A DNA stretch of 64,000 nucleotides from assembly GCA_949987565.1 (NCBI GenBank), contig OX465103.1:10181149-10245148 (forward strand). The letters run 5' to 3'. Below, piece after piece: positions 25,401-35,300 of this stretch. The position numbers were made by a program, and so were the translations under genes. The notes under the pieces were generated by a model. It worked only from the letters and a program-made list of their open reading frames with translations. It was not told where the DNA came from and did no database searches. Source of the stretch: Luidia sarsii. Taxonomy: Eukaryota; Echinodermata; Asteroidea; Paxillosida; Luidiidae. Each line of letters opens with the position of its first letter. The first letter of the stretch is position 1.

Positions 25401-26074
25401 GGCGGGCATCATGTGAGGAGTGTCTGTTGCCTGTCACTGGAAATGATACTGGCTCTCAGTGTGGTTGGTGTTCCTTGCAAGCAAGGTAGAGTCAAAACAA
25501 TATTAATCCAACCATGCATGGCTTTGTGTACAACCATGCTCGGCTATGTGCACAACCACGCATCCACAGCAATGTGTTCAGCCATGCATGGTTGTACACT
25601 TAGCCATGCATGGTTGTACACATAGCCATGCATGGTTGCATTCAAGTTAGATAACATTGTTACACTTTCATTCAATGGTTTCTTTACGTGCCCTTTTAAC
25701 ATTGGACATAACCCGAGTGGAATTGTGTGTGCCATTGTACATGGCTGATACAAGGTTGGTATTTCCTTCCTCCATGGTTTGACTGTATGAAAGAAATTTG
25801 TGCTTGTCGTCACAGTTGCACAAGGCGGTCAACAGAATGCTCTGGTTCCACAGGGGGTTTAGTCAATCGATGGATCAGCCAACCAGACGACTGCTTCAGT
25901 GTGCAACCAGTTACACCCTCCATGGTTGCACCGACCAGTATCACTAGTGACTCCACTTCAATGATTACTAGTGACTCCACTGCAACGATTAGACCCTGCT
26001 TTCTATTGTCTTATCTTACAATGTCTTGCATTGTACTTGCTATGACCATAGACTTGTCAGTAGCATCCTACTAA
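22405..26074 (+). CDS. Plexin-like protein, Sema + PSI only (5 coding exons)
   Basis: Seen: five coding exons, 22405-23550, 23947-24141, 24983-25114, 25370-25485 and 25816-26074, with GT-AG borders (donors GTAAGT, GTAAGT, GTGAGT, GTAGAG) and phases 0,0,0,2. They total 1,848 nt and give 615 residues plus TAA. The ATG lies in a strong context (CACCATGG). Residues 1-38 are a signal peptide with a leucine run. A Sema domain covers about 39-490 and includes the plexin-type CGSIFQGVC at 129-137 and the FVEVPLVC stretch. A PSI domain covers about 500-556 with eight cysteines (C500, 506, 509, 522, 525, 531, 538, 556) and the CGWC core. Family knowledge: plexins are semaphorin receptors with IPT repeats, a membrane helix and a split GAP domain after PSI. 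Odd: here a Thr/Ser-rich linker with a small internal duplication (ITSDSTSMITSDST) is followed by about 25 mostly hydrophobic residues and a stop. This tail could be a GPI signal or membrane anchor, or exon read-through of a longer gene. No IPT or GAP exon was found downstream. Alternative: a partial or alternatively terminated plexin. Confidence 0.88.
25500..25645 (+). repeat. ATGCATGG short tandem array in plexin-like intron 4
   Basis: Roughly 20-bp units containing CCATGCATGG and GTTGTACACA, repeated about six times with drift, inside the intron 25486-25815. The core CCATGCATGG is a perfect palindrome. Confidence 0.8.
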
Positions 26075-26268
26075 ACCCAATGCGATGCTACAGGTTTTAA
26101 AGGAACCAAACCTGAACACTCCTTATGGGATAGGACCTTTGCTTCTTTGTTTATACACCGGCCGAGTGGTGAAAATTCAATTTTCAAGCCAATAAAAGTT
26201 GGCAGAATGTTACCTAGTAGGGCCTATATTATAGCCTTGGTTTTCATTGACTGGATTGGAAAGCCAAC

Positions 26269-26274
26269 AATAAA
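26269..26274 (+). terminator. Polyadenylation signal AATAAA, plexin-like gene (proximal)
   Basis: Canonical AATAAA 195 nt after the stop codon of the Sema-PSI frame. It supports transcription ending just after the short form. Confidence 0.4.
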
Positions 26275-26387
26275 CATGTATAGACTGCTACATAGCCCAC
26301 TCGTGCACGTCTGTAGCAAAATTTAACTGACTCTTATATGGACAGTGTTTGAGTAACATTTACAAGTAACATTTTATCGTAGTGTTA

Positions 26388-26393
26388 AATAAA
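26388..26393 (+). terminator. Polyadenylation signal AATAAA, plexin-like gene (distal)
   Basis: Second canonical AATAAA, about 315 nt after the stop, followed within about 30 nt by a GT/T-rich stretch. It is the better of the two candidate 3' ends. Confidence 0.45.
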
Positions 26394-26429
26394 ACTGTAT
26401 TATTTTGCATGTGCCAATGTAGCTTTGTT

Positions 26430-27200
26430 ATGCTTTAATCACTCAACTTCCGTCGACCCTTGAAATTGATAGAAATCTCGCATTGAAATACAGACTCAGT
26501 TGGCCACAATTCATAATTTTCATGATTTTGTTAGTTGCTATTAAGGTACTCAAGTGCTCTTGTTTTTTTATATTTTTAATAAAGAAATGTACATTTTTTC
26601 GTAGATAAAACGATTTCAATTTCAGCACTATTAAATGTGAGCAGCGACGATTTTCATTATTTTGCTATGAACATATGAATATGATTGGTTCAGGGTTTCC
26701 TTTCGGAGGTTATCAAACACGGCCAAGGAATTGAATTTGTCACACAGATAGACTTCTTGACCTCAATTCATCAGTAGGGCATCCTCCCAGCAATCGTCCC
26801 ACTCATTCACCTCAGTTGACCCTTGAAATTTGTAGACATCTCACATTGAAATACAGAAAATTAGTCAATGTCCACATTTCACAATTTTCAGAATTTTATT
26901 AGTTACTCTTTAGTTACTCAAGTACTCTTGTCTTTTCATTTTTCAACCAAGAAAGGTATACTTTTTAATTTAATCAAACGATTTCAATTTCGGCTATATT
27001 CAATGTAAGCAGCACCAATTTTCATTACTTTGCTATGAACATATGAAATATGATTGGTTCAGGGTTTTCTTTCTTCGAGGAACCAAGAGCCATGGAGGTT
27101 ATCAAACACGGCCAAGGAATTGAATTTGTCACAGAGATAGACTCCCGATTGCTTCTTGATCTCAACTCATCAGTTTGGCATCCTCCCAGCAATCGTCCCA
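26430..27200. repeat. Diverged direct tandem duplication, about 370-bp unit
   Basis: The segment starting near 26440 (ACCCTTGAAATTGATAGAAA and following) recurs from about 26817. The two units stay collinear through the TTTTCATTA..TTTGCTATGAACATATGA block (26655 and 27020) and the GTTATCAAACACGGCCAAGG block (26708 and 27097). It lies directly 3' of the plexin-like gene. No coding frame is shared. Confidence 0.85.
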
Positions 27201-28310
27201 CTCACTGAGTATCCAATCAGGTTTCATACGCGAGCATTACACAAGCACATGGCCTAGCGTTGGGTTCTTGAAGAGGCAGAGTCACTTGACCACAGCAAGA
27301 GGTTGTGGCACTGGAAGGTTCAACCATCAATGGAAAGATTAAGAGAGTGTGTTGCGTGGCCATAGCCAATAATCGGTTCAGCTATTACTGGTGTGCTTGG
27401 TGCTGTCACAATGTGTGTACCGGGTACTTCATCACCCAGTGTACACGTAACTCTAATCCTAACTAGAATTACTAGGGAGAATCTGTGTGGAATAGAAGTC
27501 ACACCAATCCTTGGTTATGACCAAAATGCATCGCTGAAGAGTCACTGAGACCTCTCTGTCCTCCATTATAGTCAATGCAAGTCAGTATTCTTGTCATACT
27601 ATCCATGTATTCTTCCTTTTCATGAACCTCCCACAAGAAAGAATGGAAATCTCATTTCCAGAAAGGATGTTTTACTCATTAAAAATATAGACTGAATTTT
27701 TCGAGACACACCCTCATTTTTATTGTAAATAACATCTTTACTGATCAGTTGCTTTGCTGGTTGTTTTCACAACAAACTCATTTTTTAAATGGAACACTAT
27801 GTTCTATGAACACTATGTTTTCTGAAACATTTGTATTATTTGTAATATGATTATGATTCAGTTTTCCTGTATGTGATGTGTATACAAGGCGTGGGTTGGA
27901 AGTTTCTATTTTTATTGGACTGGTGGGACATTGTTAAATGTGTAACTATGTTAGCATTGAAAGGGCAGACATATTGCTATCTATTGAGGAAGGATTGTTC
28001 TCGAACTTTGCCAAACCTCTGCAAGTAGCTGAGAGAATGGAGAATTTAAGGACATAATATATCTTTACTAATTATTGTCTAAAAAATCTTGTCCTTCCTG
28101 GTTGTGCAACTTGATTGACTCCACTACCCAGCCCTTTACATCCTGCCCTTATTTTTCTTGGGCAATCACAGTACAGTGCCGTGTCTCTCACGTCGTGGTT
28201 TATTAATTCAAATCTGTGTCACGTCCACTTATTACAGCAATGAAGCGTACATGCAATGTGAGATAGGATTTGTAAGGTTGGCATGGTGGACTCACAACGA
28301 GATACGTTTT
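27200..28310. other. No gene supported
   Basis: AT-rich intergenic DNA between the 370-bp tandem duplication and the fold-back element. I see no IPT or other plexin exon here. Confidence 0.5.
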
Positions 28311-28320
28311 CAGTGACACC

Positions 28321-29251
28321 CATTGATCTCCATAATAAAGACTGGATAGGACAGCGCGTCAAATGCGCGTCCGCGTGTGCGTTTTGTCAAGAGAGTAAGA
28401 AACGAACGTGTCGTTTTGCTGCGCGCACACATTTGAATGGACATTTGACAGAAGTGAACACATTTTTCCCCTTCAAATAGTCATCTTTTGAAAAAAACAT
28501 AAACATACACGAATAAAATTGGAAAATTCGAAAATAATAAAGGTCAAAGCGTGTGCATCAGTGAATTTGCCGGAGAGGGACGGAAAAGTGAGCCGTAAGA
28601 AAGGAATAACTTTTCACAAGTAAGTTGTTGGTTAGCCCAGATGGACTCATTTAGTACTGCATACTGCTTATTGATGACTGCGATTTTAAATTAATGGCAT
28701 AATTATGACCTGTGTTGTTCAAGCAGTGGTCAAATAATCATTAACATTATAACTGCTGTTATTTGGGTTACCCAAAAGGTGAATCCACCCCTTGAAAAAA
28801 AAGAATGATTTGGATTTCACTGGTGACTAGCCTTATAACCATGTGCAAAAAAATTACAAGAAATAAATCTGCATTGCTTTTTGTCAATTTGCAATTGTGC
28901 AAGCGTTGAATGAATGAAAAATGTTCCTCCGGCAATATTTTGTTTTTTTATTTCTAAAGTTGCTCAGAAAAGTTAAGATAAACACCAGCAAATCAATGTG
29001 TAGCCGTGGCCGATTCAAATGCGGATATAAAAAAATATTTCCGGCACCTTAATTACTCGTTCCTACAACTACAAGGTAGATCAAATTCATCCACGGCCAA
29101 GCGAGTGAACTCTAACCACAGAGTAAGATGCTCTAACCAACATACACAACTCTACCCTCCTGAAGCGTTGCGCGCCGCCATTGTTCGACCGCGTCTTTTG
29201 TGCACGAGCAACGCGCGGTGTCCTATCCAGTCTTTATTATGGAGATCAATG
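28321..29251. mobile_element. Fold-back element with 33-bp perfect inverted repeats
   Basis: 28321-28353 (CATTGATCTCCATAATAAAG onward) is the exact reverse complement of 29219-29251. Just outside, GTGACACC and GGTGACAC also mirror each other. The interior is about 865 bp, with CpG-rich inner flanks (GCGCGTC, GCGCGCC) and no transposase frame. The frames open at 28283-28480 and 29006-29368 cross these repeats. Confidence 0.8.
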
Positions 29252-29281
29252 GTGACACCATGTAAGCCATCTCTTTCTAGG

Positions 29282-29365
29282 AGGATCGAGTATAATGGCT
29301 CTGAAAAGATTCGATACCAGGTTGCAGGGTTACCGGCTCTTTTTTTAGAGCCATACTCCATCACA
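29282..29365. repeat. AGAGCCATACTCC-type hairpin
   Basis: GAGTATAATGGCTCTGAAAA lies opposite TTTTTTTAGAGCCATACTCC. Related single strings occur at 21169 (AGAGCCACACTCCAT) and 57473 (GAGCCACACTCC). Confidence 0.45.
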
Positions 29366-29882
29366 TAAGAAATGATTCACATGACGTCACCGCAAACATT
29401 CCACATCATACATGTAAATGTACTGGACATGTACCGTTCGGCTGTTGTGCCTCTAAATGCAGCCAATGATCTTCAAATTAAGCGAGTCTGATTTGGCTCT
29501 CAGACCATGTCCAGATAGCCTGCCCTTCCCTGGTAGTACATTATTTGGAATATATGAGCCTGCATATTCACTCTGTTAAATCTTGCCTCTCTTTGAGTCG
29601 TTTCATATTTTATCGAACTTGTCAACTATAGTTAATTAAAATCGACGGTTCGTACCTAATGTACGTGTATAATTACACTTTCCCTTTGTTTGTTTGACTA
29701 TGATTATACTAATTAAAGTACTGACGTTATGCTGTCAACTAGAAGCAAATTAATGCCTTATTTGTGTACTTGTGTAACGTTTGGGAAATCAAGTCTTCAA
29801 CTGTGCTAGTCTATGTGTTATAGCTTTCATCAGTAAGTAGGTACAAAATAATTACGGTGTGTGGAATAATCCGTGTCAGCAT

Positions 29883-30185
29883 TCATTGGCTACTCACACA
29901 GCATATGGAAGCTGCTAGTCCGCGGTCGCAGTCCTTTCCCATGTGTAATTGTCGGACGTAGCCAAAAACACTCGGGCGCGGTTTGATTCCTGAAGACCTA
30001 TTTTGAGGAACGCGGATGACTCGCATACAGCAGGCGGAGTGATGTCTACAAAGCGTGGAGTGATCTGTCCCGACTGGCTGCATGATGTCGCCGTGGCGCT
30101 CTTCACACGTAAGTGACAAACTTTTACCCGTAAATAATTCTCCATTTTCTGACATCTTCACGAAACTTTCAAACCGGTTAATCAT
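29883..30185 (-). CDS. Uncharacterised open region, possible first exon
   Basis: On the minus strand two overlapping frames are open: 100 codons (29883-30185) and 76 codons (29915-30145). The region is CpG-rich relative to neighbours. An upstream AAGATGGCG motif (30391, plus strand) and a consensus donor (GTGTGAGTAG, about 29898) fit a promoter-proximal exon. No domain is recognisable and I could not find a following exon. It may equally be chance. Confidence 0.2.
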   Translation of the reverse strand: MINRFESFVKMSENGELFTGKSLSLTCEERHGDIMQPVGTDHSTLCRHHSACCMRVIRVPQNRSSGIKPRPSVFGYVRQLHMGKDCDRGLAASICCVSSQ

Positions 30186-30479
30186 AATGAGATGATACGT
30201 TGGTGAAAGTAGATATACTTAATGGGGAAGAGGGTCGGTCTGGATATCAGGACACGGGTTATTTTAGGGGTTTCGATGTTAGCCCGGTCACTTTTGTATA
30301 CATGTAGGCCTATGTGAATAGGAATCATGCCATAACGCACGGTACACATTCTAGTTATTCCGCAGTGCACAGCAGACCAATTCAATCCAAGATGGCGTCG
30401 TCGAGCTGATTATCATAATGTTTCTGAATAAGGGGTCTTTAATTGGAGTCTGTAACTAGCTGGTGTACGTGTTGTGGAA

Positions 30480-31000
30480 TGAGTGACGCTTAATAAGGCA
30501 ACCCGAGAGTTCTGTTCTGAATTTCATGTGTGATTTATTGGAACACTATGAGGCTTTAAATGGCTCTATTCGGCCGTGGAAGAGGACGGATGATATCCAA
30601 AATCCTTGCAGAAATTTGGCTTTGACGAATTTGGGAGTGGTTTTTCTGGGGGGTAATTAGCAGGAAATCCAATGGGCTAACAACCCCAAAATAGAAAAGA
30701 AAATGAGAGATGAATGTCCAATGTTCATTTTTGAGAATAGTTACGGGGCCTTTGGAGGCTAATCCAGCAATATATTGTAGAATAAGTTATGCTTAAGACA
30801 ACCTGGGGGTTCAATGTTTATTTGTATTTGTTTTTCGGAATAATCTCGGATTTGTGACCCTATTTCCTGTGGGAGTGGAGGGAGGCTTCCCAAAATCCTT
30901 GCAGAAATTCGGCTTGGATGGCTCTCCATTCTGGGGTTGCTTTTTTACGGTAATAATTAAGCAGATCAAACAGTCGGCTAAGAGCGAAAACAATTTCCAG
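30480..31000. repeat. AAAATCCTTGCAGAAAT repeat family, two copies
   Basis: Two tandem-like copies (about 30520-30740 and 30840-31000) share CCAAAATCCTTGCAGAAAT and the GGGTAATTA..ATC block. Further copies lie at 41500-41790 (same orientation) and at 43820-44000 and 46425-46600 (inverted). Confidence 0.65.
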
Positions 31001-31429
31001 TATAGCTTCACGAACTGCGAAACTTGTTGGTGCCGAACATTTCGGCCCGGTCGAAAATGAGGGTTTTCTTACTGCGTTTTTACGGCACCTCTATGGGATT
31101 TGATGGCTTGCAGTGATCAACTCATTTCAGCAAAATAATGTGGCAAATGTGGCTTTTTAGAAGAGCCAGTCACTGACTCAACAGTATAAGCTCCACCATT
31201 TGTCTGGAAACTACCAAAGGCAAATGCATATGCAAATACAAATGCAAATGAAACTATTGCTAAAAAATAAATAATTGTTTCCCACATCTTTGCCTACAAT
31301 TCTCATGATAATGCTATTGTTCTTTATTAATTAAGTGTAAAATCTTCGCAAAAAGTCAATCCTTTCCAAACATTTTACAATGAAATTGAAATATTAATAA
31401 ACATGGGGATGCATCTGAAAACGAAATGA

Positions 31430-32130
31430 TTCTAACTTTATGAGCAACAGTATAGATTATACAGAAGCATTGTCTACCTCAGAACTACCTCGAAAATTAC
31501 CAAAAAAGGGAACAAGATCACACATCTGCTTGATGCTCAGGCCATTTTTAATCATTGTATCAGTGTAAACAAATCTTATTATTCGTTCAAATTCTTTCGT
31601 ATCCCGTGAATTATATTTCGTAAAAATTGCATAACTTGTTAGAATTTTCCTCTCTTGATGGATTTCTTTATTTGATAGAGCAAGACTAGGAGGCAATTGT
31701 TTTTGGTAGTAATGTTGCAAAAAGGCTGTCTTCCCATAAGAAAAGCTTTTGAGCATTAATGCTTGATTATCCTTCATCGCATCGCATAAAGTAATGGTTA
31801 CATAGCAATAGCTAATCGGGTAGTAATGGTTATAGTCACCTTCATGCATTTTGTAGTAAATTAAAGTGGTAGCTTTGTTAGTTTTAACAGCTATACCATA
31901 ATTGACTGAATTTTAATTCGAGGAATCTTAAAATAAAAACACAGCCTGCGATTGATTAACATGTCATAAGATTTGAGATTTTAGCTTTTCAAAAAAGGCT
32001 GTCTTTGTGCAAAAAGTATTCTATATATTGTTACTGGGTATAGTAATGGTTATAGTCACCTTCATGTGGTTGTATTAGATTGAAGTGGTAGATTTGGTAA
32101 TAGCAGCTATTATCTAAAAATCATCTTAGC
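31430..32130. repeat. 3'-flank repeat module of paralog A
   Basis: Contains AGCAAGACTAGGAGGCAATT, TGATGCTCAGGCCATTTTTAA and AATGGTTACATAGCAATAGC. These recur at 47400-47600, 49050-49950 and 63130-63340. A 130-codon minus-strand frame (31457-31849) is open only in this copy. It has no recognisable domain and I read it as repeat sequence rather than a proven exon. Confidence 0.6.
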
Positions 32131-32310
32131 ATACATTTTTTTAAGACTGCAAAATTACTTATAGCTCACTCAATAGCAGGATTCAACATTTTCAGGCCAA
32201 AGATTTCTTTCATAAAGCAATTAGTTGTTGTACGTTCCGTGGATTTTCGAATGATTGTATGAGCAGATACTACAGTTCCTATGCCACTTCGTTGTTAGCG
32301 TCCGTGTCCA

Positions 32311-32321
32311 TCACTGTTCAT
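32311..32321 (-). other. Predicted terminal coding micro-part, paralog A (Asn-Glu-Gln-stop)
   Basis: After SRCR2 (donor at 33197) the next phase-compatible acceptor with a T-rich tract (TTCTTTGGACAG) is followed by AT GAA CAG TGA. The same tract and frame occur at the corresponding place in paralog B. The rest of this exon would be 3' UTR. This is an inference from phase and conservation; a transcript would settle it. Confidence 0.5.
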
Positions 32322-35300
32322 CTGTCCAAAGAATAAAAAGAATAAAAAAGAGCAAGTTTTAACAAGGTCAGTGGAAACAAAATGTACTAATTATTGGGTG
32401 GTTCTACCTAAGACGTGAATAGCTGAGGCAGCGGTGCGCTTGTACATTAGACCAGTGGATTATTGCATATGGTGATATGAAAGTTATAGTTATCATAGAA
32501 TTATGGAGGTTTACTTGGTAGTCAGTAAACATTGTGCTCCAGGAGGCTTTATGTTCTTTGACAGTTCTTTGACAACATCCCTCACGCTTTCACGTGTGCT
32601 GTTGCCTTTTGATTACTGGTCTGTTTTTAGGGTCTTTTTTTGAAATTTATTTCAAGTGAAACAAATTAATGGCAAACGATATTACGACAGAATACAAAAT
32701 GCAAATCTAAAAACAGACGTTATCATAGCAGAAACTTTGTAATTTGCACCAAAGTGCCTTTGAGGAAAGGTGCCTTTGAATATATTGAGGTGCATTTAAA
32801 AAGTGCTTTTGAGAAAGGTGCCCTTGAGAAAGGTACCTTTGAGAAAGGTATCTTTGAGAGAAAGGCGCCTTTGAGAAATGTTCCTTTGAGAAGGGTGCCT
32901 TTGAGAAAGGTTCCTTTGAGAAAGGTTCCTTTGAGAAAGGTGTCATTTGAGAAAGGTGCCTTTTAAAACGTTCTTGGTAGAATTGAAAGGGCAGTTTCAT
33001 TTATTTTGATTGTGACCCTTCTGAAGGTTAAAGCTTGAATGTTTGCATGGTGGAATCAGAATGGAAAGTTTGTGGAGACACCTTGTAAGTCATATCCTTC
33101 GAGAAGGAGCCTGTAACTCAACATGTTAGGACAGCGTGTACTGCAACCTAATACATGTATGGCCTTGTTGGTGTTTGATATACATAAGGGCCCTTACTGT
33201 CATAGCAGGTGACTCCTGCATCCTGGGTGTGGTTGCAGCTGGAATAATCCCAGCACATCGAGGGACAGTCCAGGAGGCGCTTCTCTGATCCTGTGCAGTC
33301 CACACCGTCCATGATGACTGGATCCTTGGCCTGGTTGAAGCTGATGTCCGATGTGGCTGCTTCAGCTCCATCGAAGCCCAGCTGTCGGCAGGCCACCTTG
33401 GCATCAGTCAGGTCCCAGTCGTTGTCACACACGGTGCCCCAGTAGCCATTACGGTAAATCTCAACCCGGCCAGAGGAGCTATTGGAACCGCCCGACAATC
33501 GAATGGTATCTGGAAAATATTTAGTTGTTGAATACGGTGTAAAGGATAGCAAAGGATAGCAACCATTGCATTTTTTTTTTAGATTTTCAAAATGTTCGAT
33601 CCAAGCAGGATCTTTCTCAAAGGCAGAGATGTTTATTTTGATCTTTGAGACAATAAGCAAGGTTTTCTAATCACTGGATAATTGTCAGGAATTATGACTG
33701 TTTAGGCCTAAATTATATAAAATCAATGAGTAATAGGCCTATGCAAACAATGTTGCAAACTGACCAAATAATTATGACATTTCGATCCTAGCAGGACCTT
33801 TCGAAAAGGCTGAATTACAGGGGCACAACAAATTGGAAGGGGGGAGTAACAGGGAAATTGATTACACGGACAGAGGACAAATCACAAAGGGAAGATCAAA
33901 GGGAAGTACAGAGGTTTGGTTAGGGATTAGGTATATAATGGAAGGGGAACCATCAAAGGGAAAGAGTCAAATTAAGAAGTGGGAGTGAACACGAAAGAGG
34001 GATTTTAGGTAAACTTGCAAGGTGTTAATCATTCCCCTCCTGAATGTTGAGGGCATGTCATTGAATTGTCCGAAGACGCTTCATCCATACGAACTTATAC
34101 GGACAACATAACCACCAAGTGATTGTATGATTGTGAAGTGACACCAGGTGTGACCAATTTAACGGTTTTGATGGTAGCATAATGTTTTCAATTTGAAAAC
34201 GGACCTTTCTTTTATGTTTTCATGCATGTTTTCACTTTCACTAAAATTTCTTGTCCTCAAACTATTATGAAAATTAGCTCTGCTGTGAGGGATTCCTAGT
34301 AAGAATAGATCATAGTTGGATAATCACTGATACATCTTATTGGAATGCAAATAGTGACCCCAGCCTTCTCATGAATACATTCAGACAATCATTGAAGATA
34401 ATTACTCTCTTTGCAAACAACTCCAGCCCTGTTGGAGTGGTTACACAGCGAAGGGATGTCGCACACAAAGGGGCAGTATTTAAGACTTTTCTCCCTCCCT
34501 TTGCAGGCAACGTTGCTCATGTGAAAGGGAAGACTGCTGGGTCCGAACAGAGACCCCGTCTTGGCCTCCTCTGCCTCCTGAAAGCCGAGTTGACGACACA
34601 CGACGTTGGCTTCCTTCAGGTCCCAGCCCATGTCGCATACCGTGCCCCATTTGCCAGCATGGAAGATCTCTACTCGACCACTTCGAGCGCCCTCACCGTC
34701 CGCCAATCTCACCAGCCCCTCTGGGTAAAGTATTGACAATAGTAAGGCTGTGTTAGGTTCCTCGAAAAATGCTTACAATGTGTTAACCAGGTTTTTATGA
34801 CATTTGATTTAATGTTATTTATCTAACAGTTATGTAAGCCCGATGAGGATGTAGCTTAGTTGGGGTTTGGGGAGATGGTAAAGATTCAAGATTTAGCAGA
34901 ATAAAATACGACATTACTATAGAGTGTTTACTGGCTACTGCAAGCAGAACTCCTAGTAGAATATACTAAGGTGGCTCTGGTGATTAAGATGTTAGTATTG
35001 ACTGCATTATAGTATTGGCTGTAGTTCAGAACTGATAGTTTACATACCTCGACACCCAAGCAGTTCCAATTTCATAGCGCACCCTGATGAAGCACAACTA
35101 GTCGGTAGTATGCGAATGAACCTCGCCATGACGACCACTGGAAACATCACAGTTACTTGGGCTTTATCTGCTGTGTTCCCTTTTAACTGAAGTAGATTTC
35201 AAATAAACAAAATAAACAAAAGTTGTAAACTGCTTAATGACATAAATGACTAAATGACGTTTGGATCTTAGCGTGACATTTCTCAAGGGCAGAATCCAGC

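Noticed and set aside
33126..33404. Second frame over the SRCR2 exon of paralog A (also 50659-50910 in B)
   Set aside because: Shadow of the true SRCR frame, and not conserved as a protein family.
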